Of a DNA stretch of 10,654 nt, positions 5,786-10,654 are shown in pieces. Source of the DNA: Bacillota bacterium (lineage in GTDB: Bacteria; Bacillota; Clostridia; Christensenellales; CAG-138); contig JAEZGQ010000145.1 of the NCBI GenBank assembly GCA_023416895.1, forward strand, positions 1 to 10,654. Direction: 5' to 3'. A program made the translations under genes and the position numbers. The notes beneath the pieces were generated by a model. The model was not told the DNA's origin. It did no database searches and saw only the letters and a program-made list of their open reading frames with translations. Positions within the stretch are counted from its first letter, which is position 1; every line of letters starts with the position of its first letter.

Positions 5786-6097
5786 ATGCAAAACATGAAT
5801 CCTTTTACGGTTTTTCAAAACGAAGCTCCTCAGGTGGCCGCCGCCTTTGATGGCTTGATTAACGCCATTTCTTCACAAGATGGACTGGAGGCAAAAACGC
5901 AGCAGCTCATCTACATCGGCATCAAAGCCTCTCAGGGTGATACAAAAGCAGTCGTGGCACATGTTCCCATGGCGAAATCACACGGTGCTACCCGAAATGA
6001 AATACGTGATACGATCTTGCTAACCCTTGCTGTATCTGGGGTAAAGGGCATTACCAATTGCCTAGTTCCCGCGCTTGAAGCATACGAAAGCTGCTGA
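5786..6097 (+). CDS. Carboxymuconolactone decarboxylase (AhpD-like) family protein lacking the CxxC
   Basis: A 103-aa all-helical protein of the CMD/AhpD family. It shows the family's core: GLEAKTQQLIYIGIKAS (E35 to S49), then H59, then AKSHGATRNEIRDTILLTLAVSG. In redox-active relatives the segment before this histidine reads CxxCxxH; here the two cysteine positions are T53 and V56, so peroxidase or disulfide-reductase chemistry by that route is unlikely. E35 and H59 are kept, consistent with a non-redox, decarboxylase-like or binding role. Its substrate is unknown. The start is ATG 5786 with AGAGGG (5772-5777) upstream; ATG 5795 is an alternative. It is third in the tetR operon, 2 nt after the preceding stop and 16 nt before the zinc-ribbon gene, so it is probably controlled by the TetR protein. 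Confidence 0.83.
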   Translation: MQNMNPFTVFQNEAPQVAAAFDGLINAISSQDGLEAKTQQLIYIGIKASQGDTKAVVAHVPMAKSHGATRNEIRDTILLTLAVSGVKGITNCLVPALEAYESC

Positions 6098-6113
6098 AAA
6101 AGAGGATGATATC

Positions 6114-6368
6114 ATGAAACTATGCATTGCTTGCGGGATGCCAATGACAAAGCCCGCTGATTACCCCTTGCAGGATGAAAGCAAGGATTATTGCGTTTAC
6201 TGCGCAAGACCAGATGGGTCCATGCAGTCTTACTCGGAAAAAGTGGAAGGAACCGCTGATTTCCTCATTCAAACACAGGGATTGGATGCACAGGCCGCCC
6301 ATGGAGCCGCCGTTCGCATTCTTGCGAAGCTGCCAGCATGGCAGAGCATATTACCGGAGTGCGAATGA
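6114..6368 (+). CDS. Small zinc-ribbon protein
   Basis: An 84-aa protein with two CxxC knuckles, C4-C7 (CIACGMPM) and C27-C30 (CVYCARPDG), matching the putative zinc-ribbon family that has C-x-x-C-G-M-P near its N-terminus. It presumably binds one structural zinc. The rest (SYSEKVEGTADFLIQTQGLD, then AHGAAVRILAKLPAW) is likely helical and has no enzyme signature. Function is unknown; proteins of this type often accompany regulators or detoxification genes, as here. ATG 6114 is chosen because AGAGG (6101-6105) is 8 nt upstream; an earlier in-frame ATG at 6075 lies within the previous gene. It is the last gene of the tetR operon; only a weak hairpin follows. Confidence 0.82.
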   Translation: MKLCIACGMPMTKPADYPLQDESKDYCVYCARPDGSMQSYSEKVEGTADFLIQTQGLDAQAAHGAAVRILAKLPAWQSILPECE

Positions 6369-6376
6369 AAATCTGA

Positions 6377-6400
6377 GTACGTTTAGTCCCTAAGGCGTAC
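6377..6400 (+). terminator. Weak hairpin after the zinc-ribbon gene
   Basis: GTACG (6377-6381) pairs with CGTAC (6396-6400), and inside this TTAG pairs with CTAA around a 3-nt loop. It begins 8 nt after the stop codon, a usual place for a terminator, but no T-run follows (CATAAAATTC), so termination is doubtful. The remainder of 6401-6647 holds no convincing gene; TTGACG at 6416-6421 followed after 17 nt by CAGAAT is the only promoter-like pair and is weak. Confidence 0.28.
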
Positions 6401-6647
6401 CATAAAATTCTAATATTGACGGCTGCATACTTTTGTATCAGAATTATGCAAATGAGTGTACATGTATATTCGTGTTGTAGCAAAGAAAGGCAACTTACTA
6501 CGAAACGAGCTAAATGAGGGTGACTCCACAAAAACTGACACCGGAAAAACGTTACATTTGCAAAATGGATGGCAGGGAATCTGAGAACACAAAAAAGTCG
6601 GTTTCGCTGTTGCCGTATTTATAGTTTGAAAGAGCAGGAGTGTTGTA

Positions 6648-7499
6648 GTGATCACATATCAAAAATGCACAGAGGTATCGAAAGGCGCGATCTTTCAGGC
6701 GTTTCAAGTTGGTTTTTCGGATTATATGATTCGGATGGAGATGTCCGAAGAATTTTTCTTGCAGCGTTTTTTCGGGCCGGAGGGAAACCGTTTAGAGTAC
6801 TCGGTTATTGCGCTGGATGAAGGTAAGCCGGTAGCCGTGAATTTAGGCGGTATTAAACTGTTTGAAGGAGTGAAAACGCTCCGTTGCGGTGCACTTTGTA
6901 TTCACCCGGATTACAGAGGGATGGGAATCAGCCATCGGCTTTTTGATTTGCATAAGGAGATTGCTGTCCAAAACGGCTGCAAGCAAATGTTCCTGGAAGT
7001 GATTGTAGGCAACGATAGGGCAATCAACTTTTATAAGAAAAAAGGGTATGAAAAGGTCTACGATTTGGTGTATTATTCACACATCAATCCGCATGAAATT
7101 CAGGGTGCCTTTCCGGAGGGTTATCGGATAGAAGCCATAAGCCTTGATGCTCTTGAAACTTTGCGGTGCGTAGCACCGGATATACATATAAACTGGCAGA
7201 ACGATTTTGACTATATCCGTCAGACTTCCGGCCAAATGCATTACGGTATCTTGAAGGGGGAGAAGTTGTCCGGCGGATTGAGCATCCACCCCAGAGGAAA
7301 AGTCAGTTTCCTGTGGGTCCAGCCGGAGTTTCGCCACCAAGGATTGGGTAGGGCATTGATTCAGCATGCGATTGCTCAGCTCAACATACAAAAGTTGGTT
7401 GTAAACTTTCCAAACAATGCAAGCTTACTGGGCTTTGCAAAACACTTGAACTTCACGAAAGACGCGCTCTCACAGTATGAAATGTACCAAACCTTATGA
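6648..7499 (+). CDS. Tandem-domain GNAT N-acetyltransferase
   Basis: A 283-aa protein with two GNAT folds in tandem. The first domain (about 1-145) has CIHPDYRGMGISHRLFDLH, the acetyl-CoA loop near R90-G93, followed by DRAINFYKKKGYEKVYDLVYY. The second (about 150-283) has LWVQPEFRHQGLGRALIQHA with R229-x-x-G232-x-G234, then NNASLLGFAKHLNFTKDALSQYEMY. Both loops fit the [RQ]xxGx[GA/S] pattern, so both could bind acetyl-CoA, although in many tandem GNATs only one is active. Acceptor unknown. The start is GTG 6648, with AGGAG (6636-6640) 7 nt upstream. A small interrupted gene follows after 16 nt and may share its transcript. No signal peptide is visible, so it is cytoplasmic. Confidence 0.88.
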   Translation: MITYQKCTEVSKGAIFQAFQVGFSDYMIRMEMSEEFFLQRFFGPEGNRLEYSVIALDEGKPVAVNLGGIKLFEGVKTLRCGALCIHPDYRGMGISHRLFDLHKEIAVQNGCKQMFLEVIVGNDRAINFYKKKGYEKVYDLVYYSHINPHEIQGAFPEGYRIEAISLDALETLRCVAPDIHINWQNDFDYIRQTSGQMHYGILKGEKLSGGLSIHPRGKVSFLWVQPEFRHQGLGRALIQHAIAQLNIQKLVVNFPNNASLLGFAKHLNFTKDALSQYEMYQTL

Positions 7500-7515
7500 A
7501 GAAATTGGAGATAAA

Positions 7516-7728
7516 ATGTGCAGGCATTCAAAGCAGTAGTTGGAAGAGGCAGTAACTGCTCTCGCGTCAACCCTTCGCAAATGTGAGAAGGTTCAGGAGG
7601 GTGGCAGACTGCCGCCCTCTCAAAAAACACTAAACGACAGGCGTGTAGAGGCCTTGCAAATTGCACTGGCGCTTATTGAAAAAGAAATGAACAGCGATGC
7701 CGCGGGATCATTTGGGCCGTTTTCTTAA
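7516..7728 (+). pseudogene. Small conserved-looking gene interrupted by an in-frame TAG
   Basis: ATG 7516 has a good ribosome site (TTGGAG 7505-7510, 5-nt spacing) and opens a frame that reads MCRHSKQ, hits TAG at 7537-7539, then continues in the same frame for 62 codons to TAA at 7726-7728. The continuation looks like genuine protein: EEAVTALASTLRKCEKVQEG, then LPPSQKTLNDRRVEALQIAL and ALIEKEMN, two amphipathic helices of a small soluble protein. Function is not recognised. Without the TAG it would be a 70-aa protein. A TTG at 7540 directly after the TAG could start a shorter product, but no Shine-Dalgarno precedes it. The likely reading is a recent nonsense mutation; other possibilities are a sequencing error or weak expression from TTG. 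It follows the tandem GNAT gene by 16 nt, as a co-transcribed gene would. Confidence 0.55.
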
Positions 7729-7837
7729 CACTTGGCGGTTAGAAGAACGAAATGTTAGTATTCATTGATTTGACTGCTTGGCATTATCATATTTCCCAAG
7801 TATTTCGGTTAAGGTCAGTTGTAGGGGGGGTACAATT

Positions 7838-8380
7838 ATGAAAATAGAATCGGAAAGGCTGATCATCCGATATTTTGAGGAATCCGATGGCGGTGATTTG
7901 TTTGACTATTTATCGAAGGAGGAAGTTGTAAGATATGAGCCGTACAAACCTTGTTCCTATGATCAAGCAGTTCAGGAAGCAAAACGGCGCGCTGAAGATA
8001 AAAGCTTTTACGCTGTGGTTTTGAGAACCGGAAAAGTGATTGGAAATCTTTATCTAGCGCGAGGGGAGTTTGATACTTGGGAACTTGGGTACGTATTTAG
8101 CAGTGATTTTTGGGGAAGGGGGTATGCTTTCGAAAGCGCTAAGGCGCTGATTACATACGCGTTTGAAAATCTTGCGGCGAGAAGGATTGTTGCAAGATGT
8201 AATCCTTTGAATGAGCCTTCTTGGAAGTTGCTTGAGCGTTTGGCTTTTCGGCGCGAAGGGACATTGATCAAGAATTGCTATTTTTTTGAAGATGATAATG
8301 GTAACCCTATTTGGCAAGATACTTATGAATATGGATTGCTGAAGGAAGAATGGAGATTGAACGATGATAATTGTTTATGA
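7838..8380 (+). CDS. GNAT-family N-acetyltransferase (RimJ/RimL-like)
   Basis: A 180-aa acetyltransferase. It opens with MKIESERLIIRYFEESDGGD, typical of RimJ/RimL-type GNATs. The acetyl-CoA loop is in FSSDFWGRGYAFESAKALI (W92-G-R-G95-Y-A97), followed by the NEPSWKLLERLAFRREGTLI motif with its conserved Asn and a DTYEYGLLKEEW terminus. Substrate unknown: ribosomal protein N-termini, amines and drugs are all possible for the family. ATG 7838 is fixed by a run AGGGGGGG (7823-7830) 7 nt upstream; the frame is open farther upstream to a TTG at 7778 but without a ribosome site. The last 17 nt overlap the flavodoxin gene, whose ribosome site lies inside this gene, so the two are translationally coupled. 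Confidence 0.88.
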   Translation: MKIESERLIIRYFEESDGGDLFDYLSKEEVVRYEPYKPCSYDQAVQEAKRRAEDKSFYAVVLRTGKVIGNLYLARGEFDTWELGYVFSSDFWGRGYAFESAKALITYAFENLAARRIVARCNPLNEPSWKLLERLAFRREGTLIKNCYFFEDDNGNPIWQDTYEYGLLKEEWRLNDDNCL

Positions 8381-8849
8381 GTCGAAAACGGGTTTTACCA
8401 AAAGGTATGCCGATATGCTTGCTGCGAAGGCCAACCTTAAGGCTTACCGGACAAACGAAATCTCTAAGGTTGATAAAGGTGAAGAAATCATTTTTCTTGG
8501 CTGGATGAAGGTTGGCAAGGTACAGGGCCTTAATAAAATGTCAAAATACAACGTGAAGGCTGTGTGCGGATCGGGTACCGGACGAACTGCTGAACCCGAT
8601 ACCGAAACAGTGATTGCCAGAAATAAAATTGAAAACATACCGTTTTTCTATCTGCGCGGCGGATGTCTCCCTTTGAAAAAGCTAAAGGGCATGGACAAAA
8701 TTATGCTGTCCATGTTTGTAAAGATGCTCAGTAGCGGTAAGGACAATGACGAGAAAACCGAAGAAGCAATCGCTACCATTCAAAACGGTTTTGACTGTGT
8801 AAAAGAAGAAAATCTAGAACCTGTACTCGAATGGCTAAACACAAAATAG
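8364..8849 (+). CDS. Flavodoxin-domain protein
   Basis: A 161-aa flavodoxin-like protein. The N-terminus IIVYESKTGFTKRYADMLA is a first beta strand followed by the FMN phosphate-binding loop (S7-x-T9-G10-x-T12). The next strand is EEIIFLGWMKVGKV, whose loop would contact the isoalloxazine ring, and IPFFYLRGG marks a later strand. The whole resembles the 'flavodoxin domain' proteins of Firmicutes (protoporphyrinogen-oxidase/HemG-like subgroup) rather than small electron-carrier flavodoxins. It probably binds FMN and works as a cytoplasmic reductase or electron shuttle; partner unknown. GGAG (8352-8355) is 8 nt before ATG 8364, inside the GNAT gene. The SDR gene begins 10 nt after its stop. The co-operonic SDR oxidoreductase suggests a shared redox pathway, but this is inference. 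Confidence 0.85.
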   Translation: MIIVYESKTGFTKRYADMLAAKANLKAYRTNEISKVDKGEEIIFLGWMKVGKVQGLNKMSKYNVKAVCGSGTGRTAEPDTETVIARNKIENIPFFYLRGGCLPLKKLKGMDKIMLSMFVKMLSSGKDNDEKTEEAIATIQNGFDCVKEENLEPVLEWLNTK

Positions 8850-8859
8850 GGGGACGTAT

Positions 8860-9651
8860 ATGAAAACTGTTGTGATAACCGGCAGTACACGAGGCATTGG
8901 CTTTTCAATGGCAAGGGAGTTCCTGCAGGCCGGATGTAACGTTACGCTATCCGGCCGGGGTGAGGCCCTGCCAAAAGAAGCGCAAACGGAACTGTTGCCC
9001 TTTGAAGGAAAATACATCTATATACAATGTAATGTCCAGAAAAAAGCAAGTCTGCAAAACCTTTGGGATTCCTCTTTTGAACGTTGGGGCGGAGTAGACA
9101 TATGGATTAACAACGCCGGGAAAAATACACCGCACATGTTTTCGTGGGAAACAGGTGAAACATATACCGAAAACATTATCAACACAAATGTTATCGGCAT
9201 GATATATGGTTCGCAAGTTGCTGCAGCAGGAATGATCCGGCAAGGGCACGGCGCAATCTATAGCATGGAAGGTCTAGGCTCCAACGACATGATACAGGTT
9301 AAAACAATTCTGTATGGTACCACCAAGCGTGCATTAACTTACTTTATGAAAGGGCTTTCAAAGGAACTAGAGGGTACCGGCGTAATAGCGGGAAGATTAT
9401 CACCCGGCATGATGCTGACCGATTTTATCACGAAAACGCCGGATGGCGATCCGTCTGAAGTCGTCTCCGACGAAAAGTTTAAAAGGGTGTTTAACATCTT
9501 GGCAGACAAACCGGAAACGGTCGCAAAATTTTTTATACCCCAAATGCTCAATAACACCAAAAATGGTGTTCAACTCACGTGGTTAACAAACAAAAAGGCA
9601 GCATGGCGTTTTATGACAGCGGGCTTACGCAAAAGTAGGATGATTGAATAA
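8860..9651 (+). CDS. Short-chain dehydrogenase/reductase (SDR), chlorophyll-b-reductase-like subgroup
   Basis: A 263-aa NAD(P)-dependent oxidoreductase. The N-terminal Rossmann motif TGSTRGIG is at residues 7-14, INNAG at 83-87 and the catalytic YGTTK at 152-156 (Y152, K156), with LSPGMMLTDF after the sixth strand. The segment at the usual catalytic serine reads SMEGLGS (135-141): where classic SDRs have a serine pair, this protein has E137-G138, and S141 may take the role. From memory, the plant chlorophyll b reductases NYC1/NOL read similarly (NMDGAGS, YG.TK, SPGMV.TDLL), so it belongs near that SDR subgroup; this does not imply chlorophyll chemistry here. The C-terminal tail (KAAWRFMTAGLRKSRM) is basic. 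Start ATG 8860 has GGGGGA (8849-8854) before it. It is last in the GNAT-flavodoxin-SDR operon. Confidence 0.9.
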   Translation: MKTVVITGSTRGIGFSMAREFLQAGCNVTLSGRGEALPKEAQTELLPFEGKYIYIQCNVQKKASLQNLWDSSFERWGGVDIWINNAGKNTPHMFSWETGETYTENIINTNVIGMIYGSQVAAAGMIRQGHGAIYSMEGLGSNDMIQVKTILYGTTKRALTYFMKGLSKELEGTGVIAGRLSPGMMLTDFITKTPDGDPSEVVSDEKFKRVFNILADKPETVAKFFIPQMLNNTKNGVQLTWLTNKKAAWRFMTAGLRKSRMIE

Positions 9652-9958
9652 CTGTTGTTCGACCATTTGCTGTCGATACGGAGGTTTTTAAGTAAAAAAC
9701 TTTAAATCAGTCCGAGTTATTGGCAAAGAATTGGTGCAGAACCCTCAAATTTCTTACTTATGTAAGTTTACTGGGGAGCCGCTATTGATGGATATATTGT
9801 TAACATCAGTGGCCTACAAGCTTCAGGCAGCATGCGCGTTGAAGGTATCTTTCGTGTATAGCAAAATCCCTTCAAGCACAGAGTGAACCTACATTTCATA
9901 CGATATCATAGTGGGCAGAAGCCTTTGCTTACTAATTTCTAAACAAGGAAGATACCGT
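9652..9958 (+). other. 307-nt intergenic stretch without an intact gene
   Basis: No intact gene was found. The left end has a 5-bp hairpin TCGAC/GTCGA (9659-9663 and 9672-9676) that is poor as a terminator. A strong Shine-Dalgarno-like GGAGG at 9680-9684 precedes the possible gene remnant at 9692-9886. CTTAC/GTAAG (9753-9757, 9762-9766) and TTGAAGG/CCTTCAA (9839-9845, 9869-9875) are short inverted repeats of doubtful meaning. No clear promoter for the YmaF-family gene was seen, though its own ribosome site is good. Confidence 0.6.
9692..9886 (+). pseudogene. Possible remnant of a small gene with a lost start codon
   Basis: A 64-codon open stretch between a TAA (9689-9691) and a TGA (9884-9886). 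It reads approximately VKNFKSVRVIGKELVQNPQ at its start, and its first codon, GTA at 9692, sits 7 nt after GGAGG (9680-9684), where a GTG or ATG would be expected. The first usable start inside is TTG 9731, without a ribosome site. The product is not recognised. It may be a decayed or chance frame; the well-placed Shine-Dalgarno is the only positive evidence. Confidence 0.25.
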
Positions 9959-10300
9959 ATGAGTTGCAATAACTGCGATGAACAAACACATGTTCATGAG
10001 GTTTTAGGGAGCGTACGCCTCGCGGAACTGAGAGAAGACCCGCACAACCATCGCTTTGCGGGCGTCACGGAAGAGGTAATCTTCGTGCCGGGCGGACACA
10101 TTCACAGGTTGTTTACGAAGACCGATTTCTATGAGGATCATTTCCACCCAATCTGTGTGGAAACAGGCCTGCAGATCCCTGTCGGCTGCGGCGAGGATAG
10201 GCGGCATGTACATTTTATTGATTCCAAGACCGAATGTGAGGACGGACATTTGCACGAGTTTATCGCCGCTACCCTCATCGATAACCCCATCGGTGATTGA
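9959..10300 (+). CDS. YmaF-family histidine-rich protein
   Basis: A 113-aa protein matching the YmaF family of Firmicutes by its characteristic text DPHNHRFAGVT, TDFYEDHFH, HVHFID and DGHLHEF. It carries six regularly placed HxH pairs (H11/13, 29/31, 47/49, 61/63, 83/85, 97/99) plus cysteines C3, C6, C66, C77 and C93, a composition that suggests binding of several transition-metal ions. No enzymatic activity is known to me for the family; the true role is unknown. There is no signal peptide, so it should be cytoplasmic. ATG 9959 is chosen because AAGGAAG (9945-9951) lies 7 nt upstream; the frame extends upstream to a GTG at 9911 that lacks such a site. It appears to be monocistronic, with a hairpin terminator 24 nt after its stop. 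Confidence 0.9.
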   Translation: MSCNNCDEQTHVHEVLGSVRLAELREDPHNHRFAGVTEEVIFVPGGHIHRLFTKTDFYEDHFHPICVETGLQIPVGCGEDRRHVHFIDSKTECEDGHLHEFIAATLIDNPIGD

Positions 10301-10324
10301 TTGCGGCAAAAACTGGAATAAATG

Positions 10325-10349
10325 GGGGGCGAGTTTTTCGCCCTTCTTA
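10325..10349 (+). terminator. Hairpin terminator after the YmaF-family gene
   Basis: GGGCGA (10327-10332) pairs with TCGCCC (10338-10343) around the loop GTTTT, extended by two G-U pairs (10325-10326 with 10344-10345). The tail TTCTTAT is a weak U-run. GC content of the stem and position 24 nt after the stop support intrinsic termination. The rest of 10350-10505 shows no gene or clear promoter. Confidence 0.68.
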
Positions 10350-10505
10350 TATGCTGTTTCGTGGCCAAGCTTAAATCGCCTGTGCGTAGGATGGACGAGC
10401 TATCTGTCAGCATAGAGGAACGGCTGTTCTGAAAAACGGAATGTTTTGGCTGTTGCTTCCGCCGATATGGCGAAGAAATTCTGACAAACAAAGGAGAGGT
10501 GCAAA

Positions 10506-10654
10506 ATGCGCTTAGAAAACATTGTTGATAAGGGGTTTCGAGGCTGCGTTCTTGTTGCGCGAGAAGGACAAGTAATCTTTGAAAAAGCGTACGGTTATGC
10601 CGACCTTCCAAACGAAGTGCACAATGATCTTAGAACAAAGTTTGCAACGGCTTC
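10506..10654 (+). CDS. Beta-lactamase-family serine hydrolase, N-terminal fragment (3' partial)
   Basis: Only the first 49 codons are in the window. The text FRGCVLVAREGQVIFEKAYG, then YADL.N and TKFATAS, matches the opening of class-C beta-lactamase/penicillin-binding-protein-like serine hydrolases, in which F.G.V.V...G.......G.A......T.F..AS precedes the catalytic SxxK. The last visible residues, ATAS, should be 2 or 3 residues from that serine motif, which falls outside the window, so catalytic competence cannot be judged. No signal peptide is visible at the N-terminus (MRLENIVDK), suggesting a cytoplasmic esterase or peptidase-like enzyme rather than an exported beta-lactamase. ATG 10506 has AAGGAGAGG (10491-10499) upstream. 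Confidence 0.85.
   Translation, partial: MRLENIVDKGFRGCVLVAREGQVIFEKAYGYADLPNEVHNDLRTKFATA

Noticed and set aside
6416..6444. TTGACG-N17-CAGAAT as promoter for the tandem GNAT
   Set aside because: The -10 is weak and 200 nt from the gene; not enough to list separately.
6514..6624. 36-codon frame from ATG 6514 (MRVTPQKLTPEKRYICKMDG...)
   Set aside because: Protein-like text but no ribosome site, no recognised family and no supporting context.
7537..7539. Pyrrolysine or other recoding of the TAG
   Set aside because: No pyl genes or stem-loop element seen in the window; a nonsense mutation is simpler.
7778..7837. Upstream extension of the RimJ/RimL-like GNAT from TTG 7778
   Set aside because: The strong purine-rich ribosome site at 7823-7830 and typical family N-terminus place the start at 7838.
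9911..9958. GTG 9911 as start of the YmaF-family gene
   Set aside because: No ribosome site there, and family homology begins after ATG 9959, which has one.
1..10654. CRISPR arrays, tRNA/rRNA genes, insertion sequences, prophage genes
   Set aside because: Looked for repeated spaced units, cloverleaf-like stretches and transposase/integrase motifs on both strands; none found.

Overview
The window looks like chromosomal DNA from a low-to-mid GC Gram-positive bacterium, most likely a member of the Clostridia. The grounds are a Firmicutes-type DnaE C-terminus, a bacterial ATP-dependent PfkA close downstream of it, strong AGGAGG-like ribosome binding sites, short intergenic gaps, and every gene on the + strand. 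Species cannot be named from this sequence alone.

Region 1 (1-3930) is core and fairly GC-rich. It holds the 3' end of dnaE (DNA polymerase III alpha), a TIM-barrel protein of the AP-endonuclease-2/sugar-isomerase superfamily 3 nt behind it, then pfkA (6-phosphofructokinase) and rlmD (23S rRNA uracil-5-methyltransferase) joined by a 1-nt TGATG overlap. The 233-nt gap before pfkA carries a promoter-like element and two good inverted repeats.

Region 2 (about 3931-10654) reads as an accessory patchwork. It begins with a visibly AT-rich GNAT acetyltransferase gene and a clean intrinsic terminator (4875-4908). Ten bases later comes a near-consensus promoter (TTGACA-N17-TACAAT) with palindromic operator candidates over its start site. 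This drives a tight four-gene operon: a TetR regulator, a 68-aa piece resembling the C-terminal domain of ArsR-type regulators, a carboxymuconolactone-decarboxylase (AhpD-like) protein lacking the redox cysteines, and a small four-cysteine zinc-ribbon protein. The arrangement suggests a self-regulated stress or detoxification unit of unknown trigger; it is the best candidate here for something undescribed.

Next come a tandem-domain GNAT, a small gene interrupted by an in-frame TAG, and a second operon of a RimJ/RimL-type GNAT, a flavodoxin-domain protein and an SDR oxidoreductase. After a 307-nt stretch with a possible gene remnant lies a YmaF-family histidine-rich protein followed by a hairpin terminator. 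The window ends in the N-terminus of a beta-lactamase-family serine hydrolase.

No tRNA, rRNA, CRISPR array, transposase or prophage gene was recognised. Most genes belong to known families; the points worth a second look are regulatory architecture, missing catalytic residues and gene decay.
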